A stretch of DNA of 64,000 nt from JBCCSZ01 sp039821145 (GTDB lineage Bacteria > Bacteroidota > Bacteroidia > Chitinophagales > Saprospiraceae), in assembly GCA_039821145.1 (NCBI GenBank), contig JBCBOS010000003.1, forward strand, positions 310,001 to 374,000. Direction: 5' to 3'. How positions within the stretch are numbered: the stretch's first letter is position 1; each line of letters begins with the position of its first letter. Positions 24,378-32,646 of this stretch are shown here, one piece after another. Made by a program: the position numbers and the translations under genes. The notes beneath the pieces were generated by a model, which saw only the letters and a program-made list of their open reading frames with translations, was not told the DNA's origin and did not search any database.

Positions 24378-25736
24378 TTACTTTTCTCCCTGGAAGAAGG
24401 AAGCGGCATTTTCTCCTCCTCCTTGGACTTTTTCCAGGCGAGTTTTGAACTCGTTGTATTTTTCCAGGTCATCTTGCTTGGCAAAGATTTCCTTCAGGGC
24501 AGTCAGGGTTCCCAAGTCATTGGGGTCCATGGATTCCGCCTTTTTGAAGTATGGCAGGGCCTCGTCGAAGGCAGCAAAGACTTGCTTCTTTTTCTCGTCG
24601 TACTTCTTCAGACCAGCTTTGGAATAGTCACCTTCCAGGGCGATCAATTCTTTGGTCATGGTAGCCGCTTTGTTGTAGTACAGAGCGCCGATGTTGTAGA
24701 TGGCGGAGATGTTTTTGCCATCCTTTTCCAGTGCTACGTTGTAATACTTGAGGGCACTTTCGAAGTGTTGATTGGATTTTTCCATGTTGGAAGCCTCCAA
24801 TTCGCGTTGGAAGAGGTTGTCGTATACGTGGCCCAATGTGAGGTAGAGAGAGAGGTTGTCAGGAGTTGCCGCGATGGCAGATTCCAGTTTTCCAGTTAGT
24901 ACGTCTAATTTTCCTGCCCCAAGGTAGTAGTTGATTTCCTTCACGCGAAGGTTTTCATCCGTTGGGAATTTTTCTCTTCCTTCATTGAGAATGACCAGGG
25001 CCCCTTCTTTGTCTTGCTTGGAAGTGATGGTGTACAAGGCATCGTACACGGCAGCATCCTCATAGTTGGCTTGGCGGAGTGTGGTGAAGACTTCGAGAGC
25101 TTCCTTTTCCATTTGTGCCTGGTAAGCAGACAGACCCACCAAGTAGAGGTAGTCATTGTACTCTTTGTCGGTCTTCAGCAGCTGCTTGTCTTTGCCACTG
25201 TTGGCGTTGATGATGTTGCGAGCCTCGATATTGGCTTGGAAGGCCTTGGCAGCCTTGGCGAAGTCTTTCTCTCCGTAGGCGATGCGACCGGCGTTGTCCA
25301 GGTAGTTGAAAGTACTCATCAAACCAGCAACTGCATCGTTTTTGTCGCGCTTCATTTTCTTATCTGTTCCAGCGGCTTCGATGGCCATTTTGAACGCGTC
25401 GAAGGCCTTCATGGGGGCATCTGGGTATTTGAGAGTTGTCTGCTGGCCCAAAGTGATCAGGTTGAAGTCGATACCAGCCAGTTCATTGTTGATCTCACCA
25501 GACTTGACATACACTTTGGCAGTTGATTTGGCATCGAAATCACCAATGCCTGCCATGGCTACATCGGCTTGCTCTCTTGCCTCCATCAACTTGGATGCCT
25601 TGGAGTCGTTGTCTGTCATACTAACCGCCTTGAAATAATCTTTCTTGGCCGACTTGAAAGCGTCTTTGGCAGCTTGGCCGTAGAGGCCGGAGGCAACCAA
25701 AAACAGTGCAAGAATAGGTAATATTACTTTTTTCAT
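24378..25736 (-). CDS. Secreted TPR-repeat protein
   Basis: A 452-residue protein with a signal peptide (MKKVILPILALFLVASGLYGQ). The rest is helical with TPR-like units: NYLDNAGRIAYGEKDFAKAAKAFQAN, YLYLVGLSAYQAQMEKEALEVF, LYLTLGHVYDNLFQ, AIYNIGALYYNKAA. Such proteins are common in Bacteroidota and are usually periplasmic or outer-membrane-associated scaffolds; no partner is evident. It is lysine- and alanine-rich, which suggests high expression. The stop codon TAA serves at the same time as the flank of the MITE-like element. Confidence 0.8.
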   Translation of the reverse strand: MKKVILPILALFLVASGLYGQAAKDAFKSAKKDYFKAVSMTDNDSKASKLMEAREQADVAMAGIGDFDAKSTAKVYVKSGEINNELAGIDFNLITLGQQTTLKYPDAPMKAFDAFKMAIEAAGTDKKMKRDKNDAVAGLMSTFNYLDNAGRIAYGEKDFAKAAKAFQANIEARNIINANSGKDKQLLKTDKEYNDYLYLVGLSAYQAQMEKEALEVFTTLRQANYEDAAVYDALYTITSKQDKEGALVILNEGREKFPTDENLRVKEINYYLGAGKLDVLTGKLESAIAATPDNLSLYLTLGHVYDNLFQRELEASNMEKSNQHFESALKYYNVALEKDGKNISAIYNIGALYYNKAATMTKELIALEGDYSKAGLKKYDEKKKQVFAAFDEALPYFKKAESMDPNDLGTLTALKEIFAKQDDLEKYNEFKTRLEKVQGGGENAASFFQGEK

Positions 25737-25943
25737 TGTTTCAAGTTTTAGGAACCGAATGGGTTTTTACTTGTTATTCAAAATTTGATTCGCTAATAGG
25801 ACGAGCCCGAATGCTTTCAGACTCTTTATTGTCTGTTAAAAATAAGGTAGTTTTTGTTAAATTCTGTTAAGACCAGCCCCGGAATTTGGTTTTTGCCATC
25901 GAGAAGTGGCTTTCAGATGGATCGAACCGCCCTTTGGGAACGA

Positions 25944-28502
25944 TTATGCATCGTCCTCATTTCCTTCCGCAGTCTCTGCCGATGACTCTTGGGCTGGAGT
26001 GTCCTCTGCATCAGTGGCATCTGAGGCGGCTGTCCCGTTTTCTTCTTCCTCGGAATCATCTGAAGGAATAACGGCCACATCTGCAATTTCGTCCCCTCCT
26101 TTGAGCGTAATGACCCGTACACCTTGCGTTGCCCGGCCTTGAATTCGAAGGTCAGAAACGGCAATTCGGATGATGATGCCCGATTTGTTGGTAATCAAGA
26201 GGTCATCCTCTTCCTGTACGTTCTTGATGGTCACAAGGGCTCCGGTCTTTTCGGTAATGTTCATCGTCTTGACTCCCTTGCCACCTCGGTTGGTGATGCG
26301 ATAGTCTTCCAATTTGGAGCGCTTGCCCATGCCTTTGTCAGAAATGACCAGGATGGCCGTATTTTCATCTTCTGGATCGACGCAAATCATACCGACCACG
26401 GCATCGTCTTCTTGTAATAAGGTGATGCCTCGAACACCCGCAGCGGTGCGCCCCATGGGACGGACTTTGGATTCGGGGAATCGAATGGCACGACCACTCT
26501 TGTTGGCGATCAGGATTTCATTGGTTCCATTGGTCAGGCGCGCCTCCAACAATTGGTCACCTTCGTTGATGGTGATGGCGTTGATGCCGTTGACTCTTGG
26601 ACGAGAAAACGCCTCTACCACCGTCTTTTTGATCAATCCCTTCCGAGTGCAGAAGATGATGTTGTTGTTGTTGATGAACTCTTGGTCGTTGAGGTCTTTG
26701 ATGATGATGTAGGCCTTGACCTTGTCGTCTTTGGGAAGATTGACAATGTTTTGAATGACCCGGCCGCTCGAGGTTTTGGATGCTTCCGGGATTTCGTATA
26801 CCCGCAACCAATGGCAACGTCCTTTTTCGCTGAACAGCAGCAAATAATTGTGGGTGGTTGCGACGAACAAGTGCTCGACGATGTCCTCATTGCGGGTTTT
26901 GGCCCCTCGGGATCCTTTGCCACCGCGACTTTGCTTGCGATACTCGGAACTCTTGGTCCGTTTGATGTAGCCAAGTTGAGAAATGGTGACGATGACTTCC
27001 TCGTCGGCGATCATGTCTTCGATGCTGATTTCGCCATCGGCATAGCTGATCTCGGTGCGGCGATCGTCTCCAAAGCGTTCGTTGAGATCGGTCAACTCGT
27101 CAATGATGATGTCTCTTTGCAGGCGCTCATTGCCCAGAATTTCCTTGTAGCGAGCGATTTTCTGCTGCAACTCCTCGTACTCCATCTTCACTTTGTCGCG
27201 CTCCAATCCGGTGAGCTTTTGCAGGCGCATGTCCAAGATGGCTCTGGCCTGTAGCTCCGACAACTCAAAAGTCTCCATCAAGCCATTGCGAGCCTCTTCC
27301 ACTGTTTTGGACTTCCGGATCAGGGCGATGACCTCATCCAGGTTGTCAAGTGCGATGAGCAAGCCTTGTAGGATGTGGGCTCTTTCTTCGGCCTTTCGCA
27401 GATCGTACTGGGTGCGGCGAACCACCACTTCCAGGCGGAATTTGACGAATTCCTCGATCAGGTCCTTGAGATTGAGGATCATCGGGCGACCGTTGACCAG
27501 GGCCACATTGTTTACTCCATAAGAAGTTTGTAGTGGCGTGTATTTGTACAAACTGCTCAGCACCACATTGGCGATGGCATCCTTTTTCACCTCCACCACC
27601 ACGCGCAGGCCATTGCGATCCGACTCATCCCGAATGGCAGAAACACCACTGATCTTCTTGTCGTTGACCAAATCGGCCATTTTGACGATCATTTGCGCCT
27701 TGTTGACCTGATAGGGGATTTCGGTGATGATGATTCGCTCGCGACCGGATTTGGTGGTCTGAATCTCTGCCCGTCCTCTGACCACGATGCGGCCACGTCC
27801 GGTGTGAAGGGCATCCTTTACCCCTTGGTATCCATAGATGATGCCTCCGGTTGGAAAATCGGGTGCTTTGATGAATTGCATCAGATCATCGATGGTGATC
27901 TCGGGATTGTTGATCGTTTCGATGACCCCTTGGATGACCTCGCTCAGGTTGTGCGGCAGCATATTGGTGGCCATCCCGACTGCGATGCCGGAAGCTCCAT
28001 TGATCAGCAGATTGGGAACTTTGGCAGGCAGAACGGTAGGTTCTTTGAGGGAATCGTCGAAGTTGAAGTCAAAATCGACGGTATCCTTGCCAATGTCGGA
28101 TAGAATCTCGTCAGAAATGCGGCGCAGGCGGGCCTCAGTATATCTCATGGCAGCCGGACTATCGCCATCCATGGAGCCGAAGTTCCCTTGTCCATCAACC
28201 AATGGGTAGCGGAGGGACCAATCTTGGGCCATGCGCACCATGGAATCGTAGACAGACTGATCGCCGTGTGGGTGGTACTTACCGAGTACTTCCCCGACAA
28301 TACGAGCCGATTTTTTGTGCGCCTTGTTGTAGGTGAGCCCGAGTTCGGACATGCCAAACAAAACCCTTCTGTGTACTGGTTTGAAACCGTCTCTCACATC
28401 GGGCAAGGCACGGGAAACGATCACCGACATTGAATAGTCAATGTAGGCGGATTTCATTTCATCCTCAATGTTGATTGGGATAATCCGTTGATCTGAAGCC
28501 AT
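25944..28502 (-). CDS. gyrA: DNA gyrase subunit A
   Basis: An 852-residue type IIA topoisomerase subunit that cuts and rejoins DNA with GyrB to add negative supercoils. Catalytic Tyr121 lies in AAMRYTEARL. The breakage-reunion core carries ALPDVRDGFKPVHRRVL and YHPHGDQSVYDSMVRMAQ. The C-terminal domain shows beta-pinwheel blades and the GyrA box as QSRGGKG (QRRGGKG in E. coli), which separates it from ParC. The acidic Ala/Glu-rich tail (last ~45 residues) is typical. Residue 82 is Gln where E. coli has Ser83. It stands alone, without gyrB nearby. Confidence 0.97.
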   Translation of the reverse strand: MASDQRIIPINIEDEMKSAYIDYSMSVIVSRALPDVRDGFKPVHRRVLFGMSELGLTYNKAHKKSARIVGEVLGKYHPHGDQSVYDSMVRMAQDWSLRYPLVDGQGNFGSMDGDSPAAMRYTEARLRRISDEILSDIGKDTVDFDFNFDDSLKEPTVLPAKVPNLLINGASGIAVGMATNMLPHNLSEVIQGVIETINNPEITIDDLMQFIKAPDFPTGGIIYGYQGVKDALHTGRGRIVVRGRAEIQTTKSGRERIIITEIPYQVNKAQMIVKMADLVNDKKISGVSAIRDESDRNGLRVVVEVKKDAIANVVLSSLYKYTPLQTSYGVNNVALVNGRPMILNLKDLIEEFVKFRLEVVVRRTQYDLRKAEERAHILQGLLIALDNLDEVIALIRKSKTVEEARNGLMETFELSELQARAILDMRLQKLTGLERDKVKMEYEELQQKIARYKEILGNERLQRDIIIDELTDLNERFGDDRRTEISYADGEISIEDMIADEEVIVTISQLGYIKRTKSSEYRKQSRGGKGSRGAKTRNEDIVEHLFVATTHNYLLLFSEKGRCHWLRVYEIPEASKTSSGRVIQNIVNLPKDDKVKAYIIIKDLNDQEFINNNNIIFCTRKGLIKKTVVEAFSRPRVNGINAITINEGDQLLEARLTNGTNEILIANKSGRAIRFPESKVRPMGRTAAGVRGITLLQEDDAVVGMICVDPEDENTAILVISDKGMGKRSKLEDYRITNRGGKGVKTMNITEKTGALVTIKNVQEEDDLLITNKSGIIIRIAVSDLRIQGRATQGVRVITLKGGDEIADVAVIPSDDSEEEENGTAASDATDAEDTPAQESSAETAEGNEDDA

Positions 28503-28540
28503 TTAAGTTTGTTCTTTGATACCTTGATAAATTTGCGGGG

Positions 28541-28548
28541 CAAATATA
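28541..28548 (-). promoter_or_regulatory. Candidate gyrA promoter -7 element
   Basis: On the minus strand TATATTTG matches TAnnTTTG and lies about 39 bp before the gyrA ATG. No TTG is found at the standard spacing (nearest at 25 bp), so only half of the consensus is met. Confidence 0.4.
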
Positions 28549-28677
28549 CAAAAAACGGAGGAGTATTTATAATCAACAAATCACATGTTTTGGGGCCAAT
28601 TTGGAAAGCGGAGATGGTTGGCTTGCGATGGGATTTGGAAGGAAGAAGAGAGAGGAGATTTTTGTAAAAAACAAAAT

Positions 28678-28708
28678 GCGGTAATACCTCTCCTGCAGGT
28701 ATTACCGC
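28678..28708 (-). terminator. Terminator of the secreted-protein gene 28785-29441
   Basis: GCGGTAATACCT (28678-28689) pairs perfectly with AGGTATTACCGC (28697-28708) around a 7-base loop. On the minus strand the stem is followed by ATTTTGTTTTTT. It lies 77 bp after the stop of the minus-strand gene and before gyrA. Confidence 0.8.
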
Positions 28709-28784
28709 CGTGGAATGCGATCATCGGACCGCTGCCACATCCGGACAATGAGGAATCAATCCCCGGCGTCCGTCTACAATGTCT

Positions 28785-29441
28785 TTAGTAGTCTTTCATA
28801 GCCACCTTGTATTCGTTGGCATCGTGTTTGGCCACTGTCCAGTAGTTGTAATCTCTCACCATCCGGTCCAGATTTCGGTATTCAAACTTTTTGCTGCCGA
28901 TGCGCTTGGAAAGAGCCGTGTAGTCCTTGAAGATGGATCTGGCGTCTTTGGTAAACTTGTCGCGAGTAATCTTGTTGAATTTGCCCTTGGTGTCCTTGAT
29001 GTAGTAGTGGTACTTGTAGGGCTTTTTTGGGTTGTTGCGCACCTCGATGTAGTAGCAATACAAGGTCAAGTCCCCTTCGGATTCCTTTTCCATGAATACG
29101 GTGGTCGGTCCAAAAGGCTTCGGCGGATAGTCTACCTTTTGTCTTTCGAAGTGAATCCACCGCTTGTTCTTGCGTCCGATTTCGTCGATTTCTTCCACCT
29201 GCATTCCATAGCCCTGAAGCTGGTTGGGTTTGTAAGTGGTTTTCCTGGATTTGCCTTGATGGATGAACTGCACCTTCACTTCATTGTCGGTAATGGAGCC
29301 CATCTGGACAGTCCCCTCGATCCTTTCGCCATCATTGTCGATGATGTAACCAGGGACCTTGTCGCCTTTCTTGGCAAAACTTGTCGATGCAGTGAAGAGA
29401 AAACAGGCAAAGAGTAGCCAAAACTGTTGAGTCATTCTCAT
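28785..29441 (-). CDS. Hypothetical secreted protein
   Basis: A 218-residue protein with a signal peptide (QFWLLFACFLFTASTSFA). The start of the mature part (GDKVPGYIIDNDGERIEGTVQMG) and the following KTTYKPNQLQGYGM segment form a beta domain I have seen in many uncharacterised Bacteroidota exported proteins with a YKP-xx-xxGY motif. The C-terminal half is very basic and aromatic (KFTKDARSIFKDY, DYNYWTVAKHD). There is no T9SS tail or lipobox. Function unknown. An alternative Met at 29435 is possible. Confidence 0.7.
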   Translation of the reverse strand: MRMTQQFWLLFACFLFTASTSFAKKGDKVPGYIIDNDGERIEGTVQMGSITDNEVKVQFIHQGKSRKTTYKPNQLQGYGMQVEEIDEIGRKNKRWIHFERQKVDYPPKPFGPTTVFMEKESEGDLTLYCYYIEVRNNPKKPYKYHYYIKDTKGKFNKITRDKFTKDARSIFKDYTALSKRIGSKKFEYRNLDRMVRDYNYWTVAKHDANEYKVAMKDY

Positions 29442-29492
29442 GGTATATCAGATTTTTAGAATTTGTTGTCGCTTAGTCTGAAAAAGAAAGAA

Positions 29493-29565
29493 GCAGACCT
29501 GCCAGACTACTTCTGCATCATAGTTTTGTTTTATGTTTTAGAAGATTGCGGTCTACCAGGTCTGT
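29493..29565. repeat. Long-range inverted repeat in a divergent intergenic region
   Basis: GCAGACCTGCCAGAC (29493-29507) and the complement of GTCTACCAGGTCTGT (29551-29565) match at 13 of 15 positions, with a 43-base AT-rich loop. It lies in the 277-bp gap between divergent genes at 29441 and 29719. It may be a regulatory stem-loop in a leader or a small element remnant; nothing else was seen in this gap apart from the strong ribosome-binding site at its right end. Confidence 0.5.
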
Positions 29566-29706
29566 CTTTCCTACCGGTTATATGAGATGACCTCAGTCGC
29601 TTGGCACCAATGTAAGGCGGCCCAGCGCTTGGTTTTTACCGAAATCTCTGCTTCTGTGACATCTTAAATCAACAGAAACAACTTTATCATTTATTCGACT
29701 GTTAAA

Positions 29707-29712
29707 AGGAGG
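29707..29712 (+). promoter_or_regulatory. Strong Shine-Dalgarno site that supports a TTG start
   Basis: AGGAGG at 29707-29712 lies 6 bases before TTG at 29719 but 18 bases before the first in-frame ATG (29731). Strong Shine-Dalgarno sites are uncommon in Bacteroidota, so its spacing argues that translation of the DUF1295 gene begins at TTG. Confidence 0.55.
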
Positions 29713-29718
29713 AAACAA

Positions 29719-30489
29719 TTGAAGCAAATCATGTTATTGGCATTTCCACAAACTGTTCTTTTGCTATTTTGCTATGCAACGCTTTGGTTTGCCATAGCAC
29801 AGTGGCTGAAAAACAACAGCATTGCGGACGTGGCCTGGGGGCTTGGATTTGTCCTATTGGGCGTGTATATGCTACGTGAAGATGTGGGAGGACAGCGGGG
29901 CTTGCTTACTCTATTTGTGACAATTTGGGGGCTGAGATTGGCCACACATATTTTTATTAGAAATATGAGCAAAGCAGAAGATTGGAGGTATGTAGAGATG
30001 AGACAAAAATGGGGCCAAAACGCCTTTTGGTGGGCCTACGGTCAGGTGTTTTTGCTGCAATCGGCCTTGCTGTGGATCATCGCTCTGCCTTTGTTCATGG
30101 CCTCTCCCAAAGAAGGCATGCCCCTACAGTGGATTCAATACCTTGGTGCTGCGATGTGGCTGGTGGGATTTGTATGGGAAGCAGTGTCGGATTGGCAATT
30201 GAGTCAATTCAAAAAAGATCCATCCAACAAAGGAAAACTGATGATGACAGGTCTGTGGGCCTATTCCAGGCATCCCAACTATTTTGGGGAAATCCTTTTG
30301 TGGTGGGGCATTTACTTGTTCGTCTTGCCCTGGGAAAATGCCTGGATGACGATCCTCAGTCCAATTACCATTACCTTTTTACTGATGCGCGTCTCTGGTG
30401 TCCCCATGTTGGAAGCCAAATACAAAGGCAATCAGGCGTACGAAGCTTACAAAGCCAAGACCAACGCATTGGTCCCGCGCTTTTGGTAG
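29719..30489 (+). CDS. DUF1295 family membrane protein (steroid 5-alpha-reductase-like fold)
   Basis: A 256-residue inner-membrane protein with about six hydrophobic segments. The C-terminal part carries the family signature: LMMTGLWAYSRHPNYFGEILLWWGIYLF, then the final LEAKYKGNQAYEAYKAKTNALVPRFW. These residues form the NADPH-binding end of the DUF1295 / ICMT / steroid-reductase fold. Members are assumed to reduce or methylate lipophilic substrates, but the bacterial substrate is unknown. TTG at 29719 is chosen as start because of a well-placed AGGAGG; ATG at 29731 is the alternative. Confidence 0.85.
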   Translation: MKQIMLLAFPQTVLLLFCYATLWFAIAQWLKNNSIADVAWGLGFVLLGVYMLREDVGGQRGLLTLFVTIWGLRLATHIFIRNMSKAEDWRYVEMRQKWGQNAFWWAYGQVFLLQSALLWIIALPLFMASPKEGMPLQWIQYLGAAMWLVGFVWEAVSDWQLSQFKKDPSNKGKLMMTGLWAYSRHPNYFGEILLWWGIYLFVLPWENAWMTILSPITITFLLMRVSGVPMLEAKYKGNQAYEAYKAKTNALVPRFW

Positions 30490-30649
30490 CACCATCATAA
30501 GCAAATAATCAACCGAAAATTTCAGGACTGCAGGTTCCAGTCAGCCAGCTATTGCACATTGGAAGGCAAAAGAGAGGGGAATTCCCTTGATTTTACCTAA
30601 AAATGATCGCTAAGGCTATTCAGACGTCGCAACTTGCAACACATTGTCT

Positions 30650-30657
30650 TATCTTTG
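30650..30657 (+). promoter_or_regulatory. Candidate -7 element upstream of menG
   Basis: TATCTTTG matches the TAnnTTTG consensus and lies 44 bp before the chosen menG ATG. The nearest TTG is only 13 bp upstream of it, so the -33 element is not convincing. Its presence inside the longer open frame supports the shorter start at 30702. Confidence 0.4.
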
Positions 30658-30701
30658 CCCCGCCAAAGCAACAGCAGCGTGGCAACAAATCAGCAAAGCA
30701 C

Positions 30702-31436
30702 ATGCGTACACAACCGGTAAAGCCTTACGAAGGAGAGAAAGATGGCAAGAAGAGCCAGGTGTCGAGGATGTTCAACAAGATTGCGCCATACTACGATCTC
30801 CTAAACCGTCTTCTTTCCCTGGGCGTAGATACCATTTGGAGAAAGAAAGCCATTGCGAGACTCAAAACTGGTCCACACCGTTATATACTAGATGTGGCAA
30901 CCGGAACGGCGGATGTGGCCTTGGAAGCGGCACGTCAGTTGCAGGTAGAAAAGATCACTGGCATCGACATTTCCAACGAAATGCTGGACATTGGTCGAAG
31001 CAAGATTGCCAAAAAGGGCTTGAGTGATACCATTGTTTTGCAGGAAGGAGATTCGGAGAATCTTCCCTACGAAGACAATACCTTTGACGCCATCACCGTT
31101 GCTTTTGGAGTAAGGAATTTTGAAAATCTGGAAAAGGGATTGGAGGAGATGTTTCGCGTTTTGCGCAGTGGAGGCCAGTTGGTCGTATTGGAATTCTCCC
31201 GTCCCAGCATATTCCCATTCCGCCAAATTTTCAATGGCTACTTCAAATACATTTTGCCGCTCATCGGGCGGTTGACCTCCAAAGATCCCAAAGCATATCG
31301 CTACCTATACGAATCAGTGCAGCGATTCCCGGAGGGTGACCAGTTTGTGAAGATTTTAGAAAAAACCGGATATAAATCAAACCAATGCACGCGACTCAGT
31401 TTAGGAATCTGTTCCATCTACGTTGGCAAGAAGTAA
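30702..31436 (+). CDS. menG: Demethylmenaquinone methyltransferase (UbiE/MenG)
   Basis: A 244-residue SAM-dependent methyltransferase that makes menaquinone from demethylmenaquinone. Family motifs in order: VSRMFNKIAPYYDLLNRLLSLG at the start, the SAM loop ILDVATGTADVAL, ITGIDISNEMLDIGRSK, TFDAITVAFGVRNFENLEKG, FRVLRSGGQLVVLEFSRP and the tail YEFFxx-like YLYESVQRFPEG. The start MRTQPVKPYEGE (30702) is used because the frame upstream contains a promoter-like element and is not conserved in kind. It overlaps the following porT-like gene by 52 bp, and this gene pairing is one I recall from other Bacteroidota. Confidence 0.95.
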   Translation: MRTQPVKPYEGEKDGKKSQVSRMFNKIAPYYDLLNRLLSLGVDTIWRKKAIARLKTGPHRYILDVATGTADVALEAARQLQVEKITGIDISNEMLDIGRSKIAKKGLSDTIVLQEGDSENLPYEDNTFDAITVAFGVRNFENLEKGLEEMFRVLRSGGQLVVLEFSRPSIFPFRQIFNGYFKYILPLIGRLTSKDPKAYRYLYESVQRFPEGDQFVKILEKTGYKSNQCTRLSLGICSIYVGKK

Positions 31437-32128
31437 GTCTTTTGCTCGTTTTGCTGATCTGTGGCTCCTCGCTTTTGGAAGCCCAGACGGCCCGAGGCAA
31501 TTACAACTTTCTGGATTTCCAGTCCAAGCCATATTACTTTGGGATCACATTGGGCTACAACACTTCCGATTACAAGGTCTTTCATTCGAAGCGTTTCATT
31601 CTCAACGACAGCATCAGCACGGCCCAATCTGTGAGCGGCCCGGGCTTCAACTTGGGCATTGTCTCCAATCTGAAGATCGGTCAGTACTTTGACTTTCGCT
31701 TCCTCCCTACCCTGTCGTTTGCCGAGCGCAACATTGGTTTTACCTCTCCCGACGAAAATCGACCCACTTATCAGCAAAAGACAGAATCCGTTTTTGTAGA
31801 GTTGCCATTTCACATTCGCTACAAGTCGGCCCCTTACAACGACATGCGCCTGTTTGTCATCGGAGGTGTGAAGTACAGCTTTGATGTGGCTAGTGATTCG
31901 CGCGCCCGCCAAGCCAATGAGCGCGTCAAGATTTCACCCACCGATTTTGCCTTTGAATACGGTGCCGGGGTGCAATTTTTCTTCCCTTACTTCATTTTCT
32001 CACCAGAATTCAAGATTTCACACGGTCTGAACAACATCTTGATCTTCAACCAGCAATTGGAACAATCCAATGTGGTGGAAAAGATATTGTCCAGGGCCTT
32101 TACGATTTCACTTCACTTTGAAGGATAA
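31385..32128 (+). CDS. porT: PorT-family outer-membrane protein of type IX secretion
   Basis: A 247-residue predicted beta-barrel of about eight strands with a signal peptide (VSLLLVLLICGSSLLEAQ). The mature part opens RGNYNFLDFQSKPYYFGITLGYN, the form seen in PorT/SprT, and carries alternating aromatic strands (FDFRFLPTLSFAER, FVELPFHIRYKS, DFAFEYGAGVQFFFPYF). PorT is an outer-membrane component needed for T9SS function. Its start lies 52 bp inside the end of menG, so the two are co-transcribed. Confidence 0.85.
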   Translation: MHATQFRNLFHLRWQEVSLLLVLLICGSSLLEAQTARGNYNFLDFQSKPYYFGITLGYNTSDYKVFHSKRFILNDSISTAQSVSGPGFNLGIVSNLKIGQYFDFRFLPTLSFAERNIGFTSPDENRPTYQQKTESVFVELPFHIRYKSAPYNDMRLFVIGGVKYSFDVASDSRARQANERVKISPTDFAFEYGAGVQFFFPYFIFSPEFKISHGLNNILIFNQQLEQSNVVEKILSRAFTISLHFEG

Positions 32129-32646
32129 GGCGTTTGAATTGTCGAATGGAGCGCTTTGTTCTCTTGCAGTTGTCAGGTGAGGGTTGAAAATTGCTGTTTT
32201 TGTGGACAAATAAATAATTATCCCATATTTAAACTCGCAATATAAATGTCTGCCAACCTCCTCACAACCAGCCTTATACATAGTATAGTAAAAAATCTTT
32301 GAAAAAAGGTGCTCAAAATTTATGGAATTTGGGTGGGTGCCGTGTCCTATTACCGGACAAAATGGAAAAACCTTTGGCCCGCGGCGAGGGTTTTTCGAGA
32401 TGTAAAAATTCCATATGGGCATATCTGCCCAGGTTTGGGTTGGCGGAGCTGTGCTTGGGTGCGGTTCCAAAAAGGAGGCGGCTTTTGGGGTTGCCTTGAG
32501 GGTGGGTTCCCACCCAGAGCCCCAAATTATGCCCCCAGCCAAATTTCCACCATCAGACTCCCAAGCACAAATCTCCTTCCCTTCAAGCCAATTCAGTCCG
32601 ACCAACCATTTCATCCACCAGACAGCTTTTTGCCCCTTCTCCCCAC
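32129..32646. other. 518-bp non-coding region with an AT-rich half and a GC-rich, structured half
   Basis: The left part (to ~32320) is AT-rich with no gene. The right part turns abruptly G-rich, then C-rich, and has several stem-loops: TGTCC/GGACA near 32341-32358, AAAACC/GGGTTTT near 32366-32396, and GGGTGGG (32500-32506) beside CCCACCC (32509-32515). Open frames here are proline/tryptophan-rich in all phases and look fortuitous. It separates the convergent porT and ACP-phosphodiesterase genes. It could be a decayed repeat element or encode a structured RNA; neither is shown. Confidence 0.4.

Noticed and set aside
26553..27254. Plus-strand frame opposite gyrA
   Set aside because: Antisense shadow of the gyrA coding region; no independent features.
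25944..28502. Possible parC (topoisomerase IV) instead of gyrA
   Set aside because: The C-terminal domain has QSRGGKG, a GyrA box, so it is gyrase.
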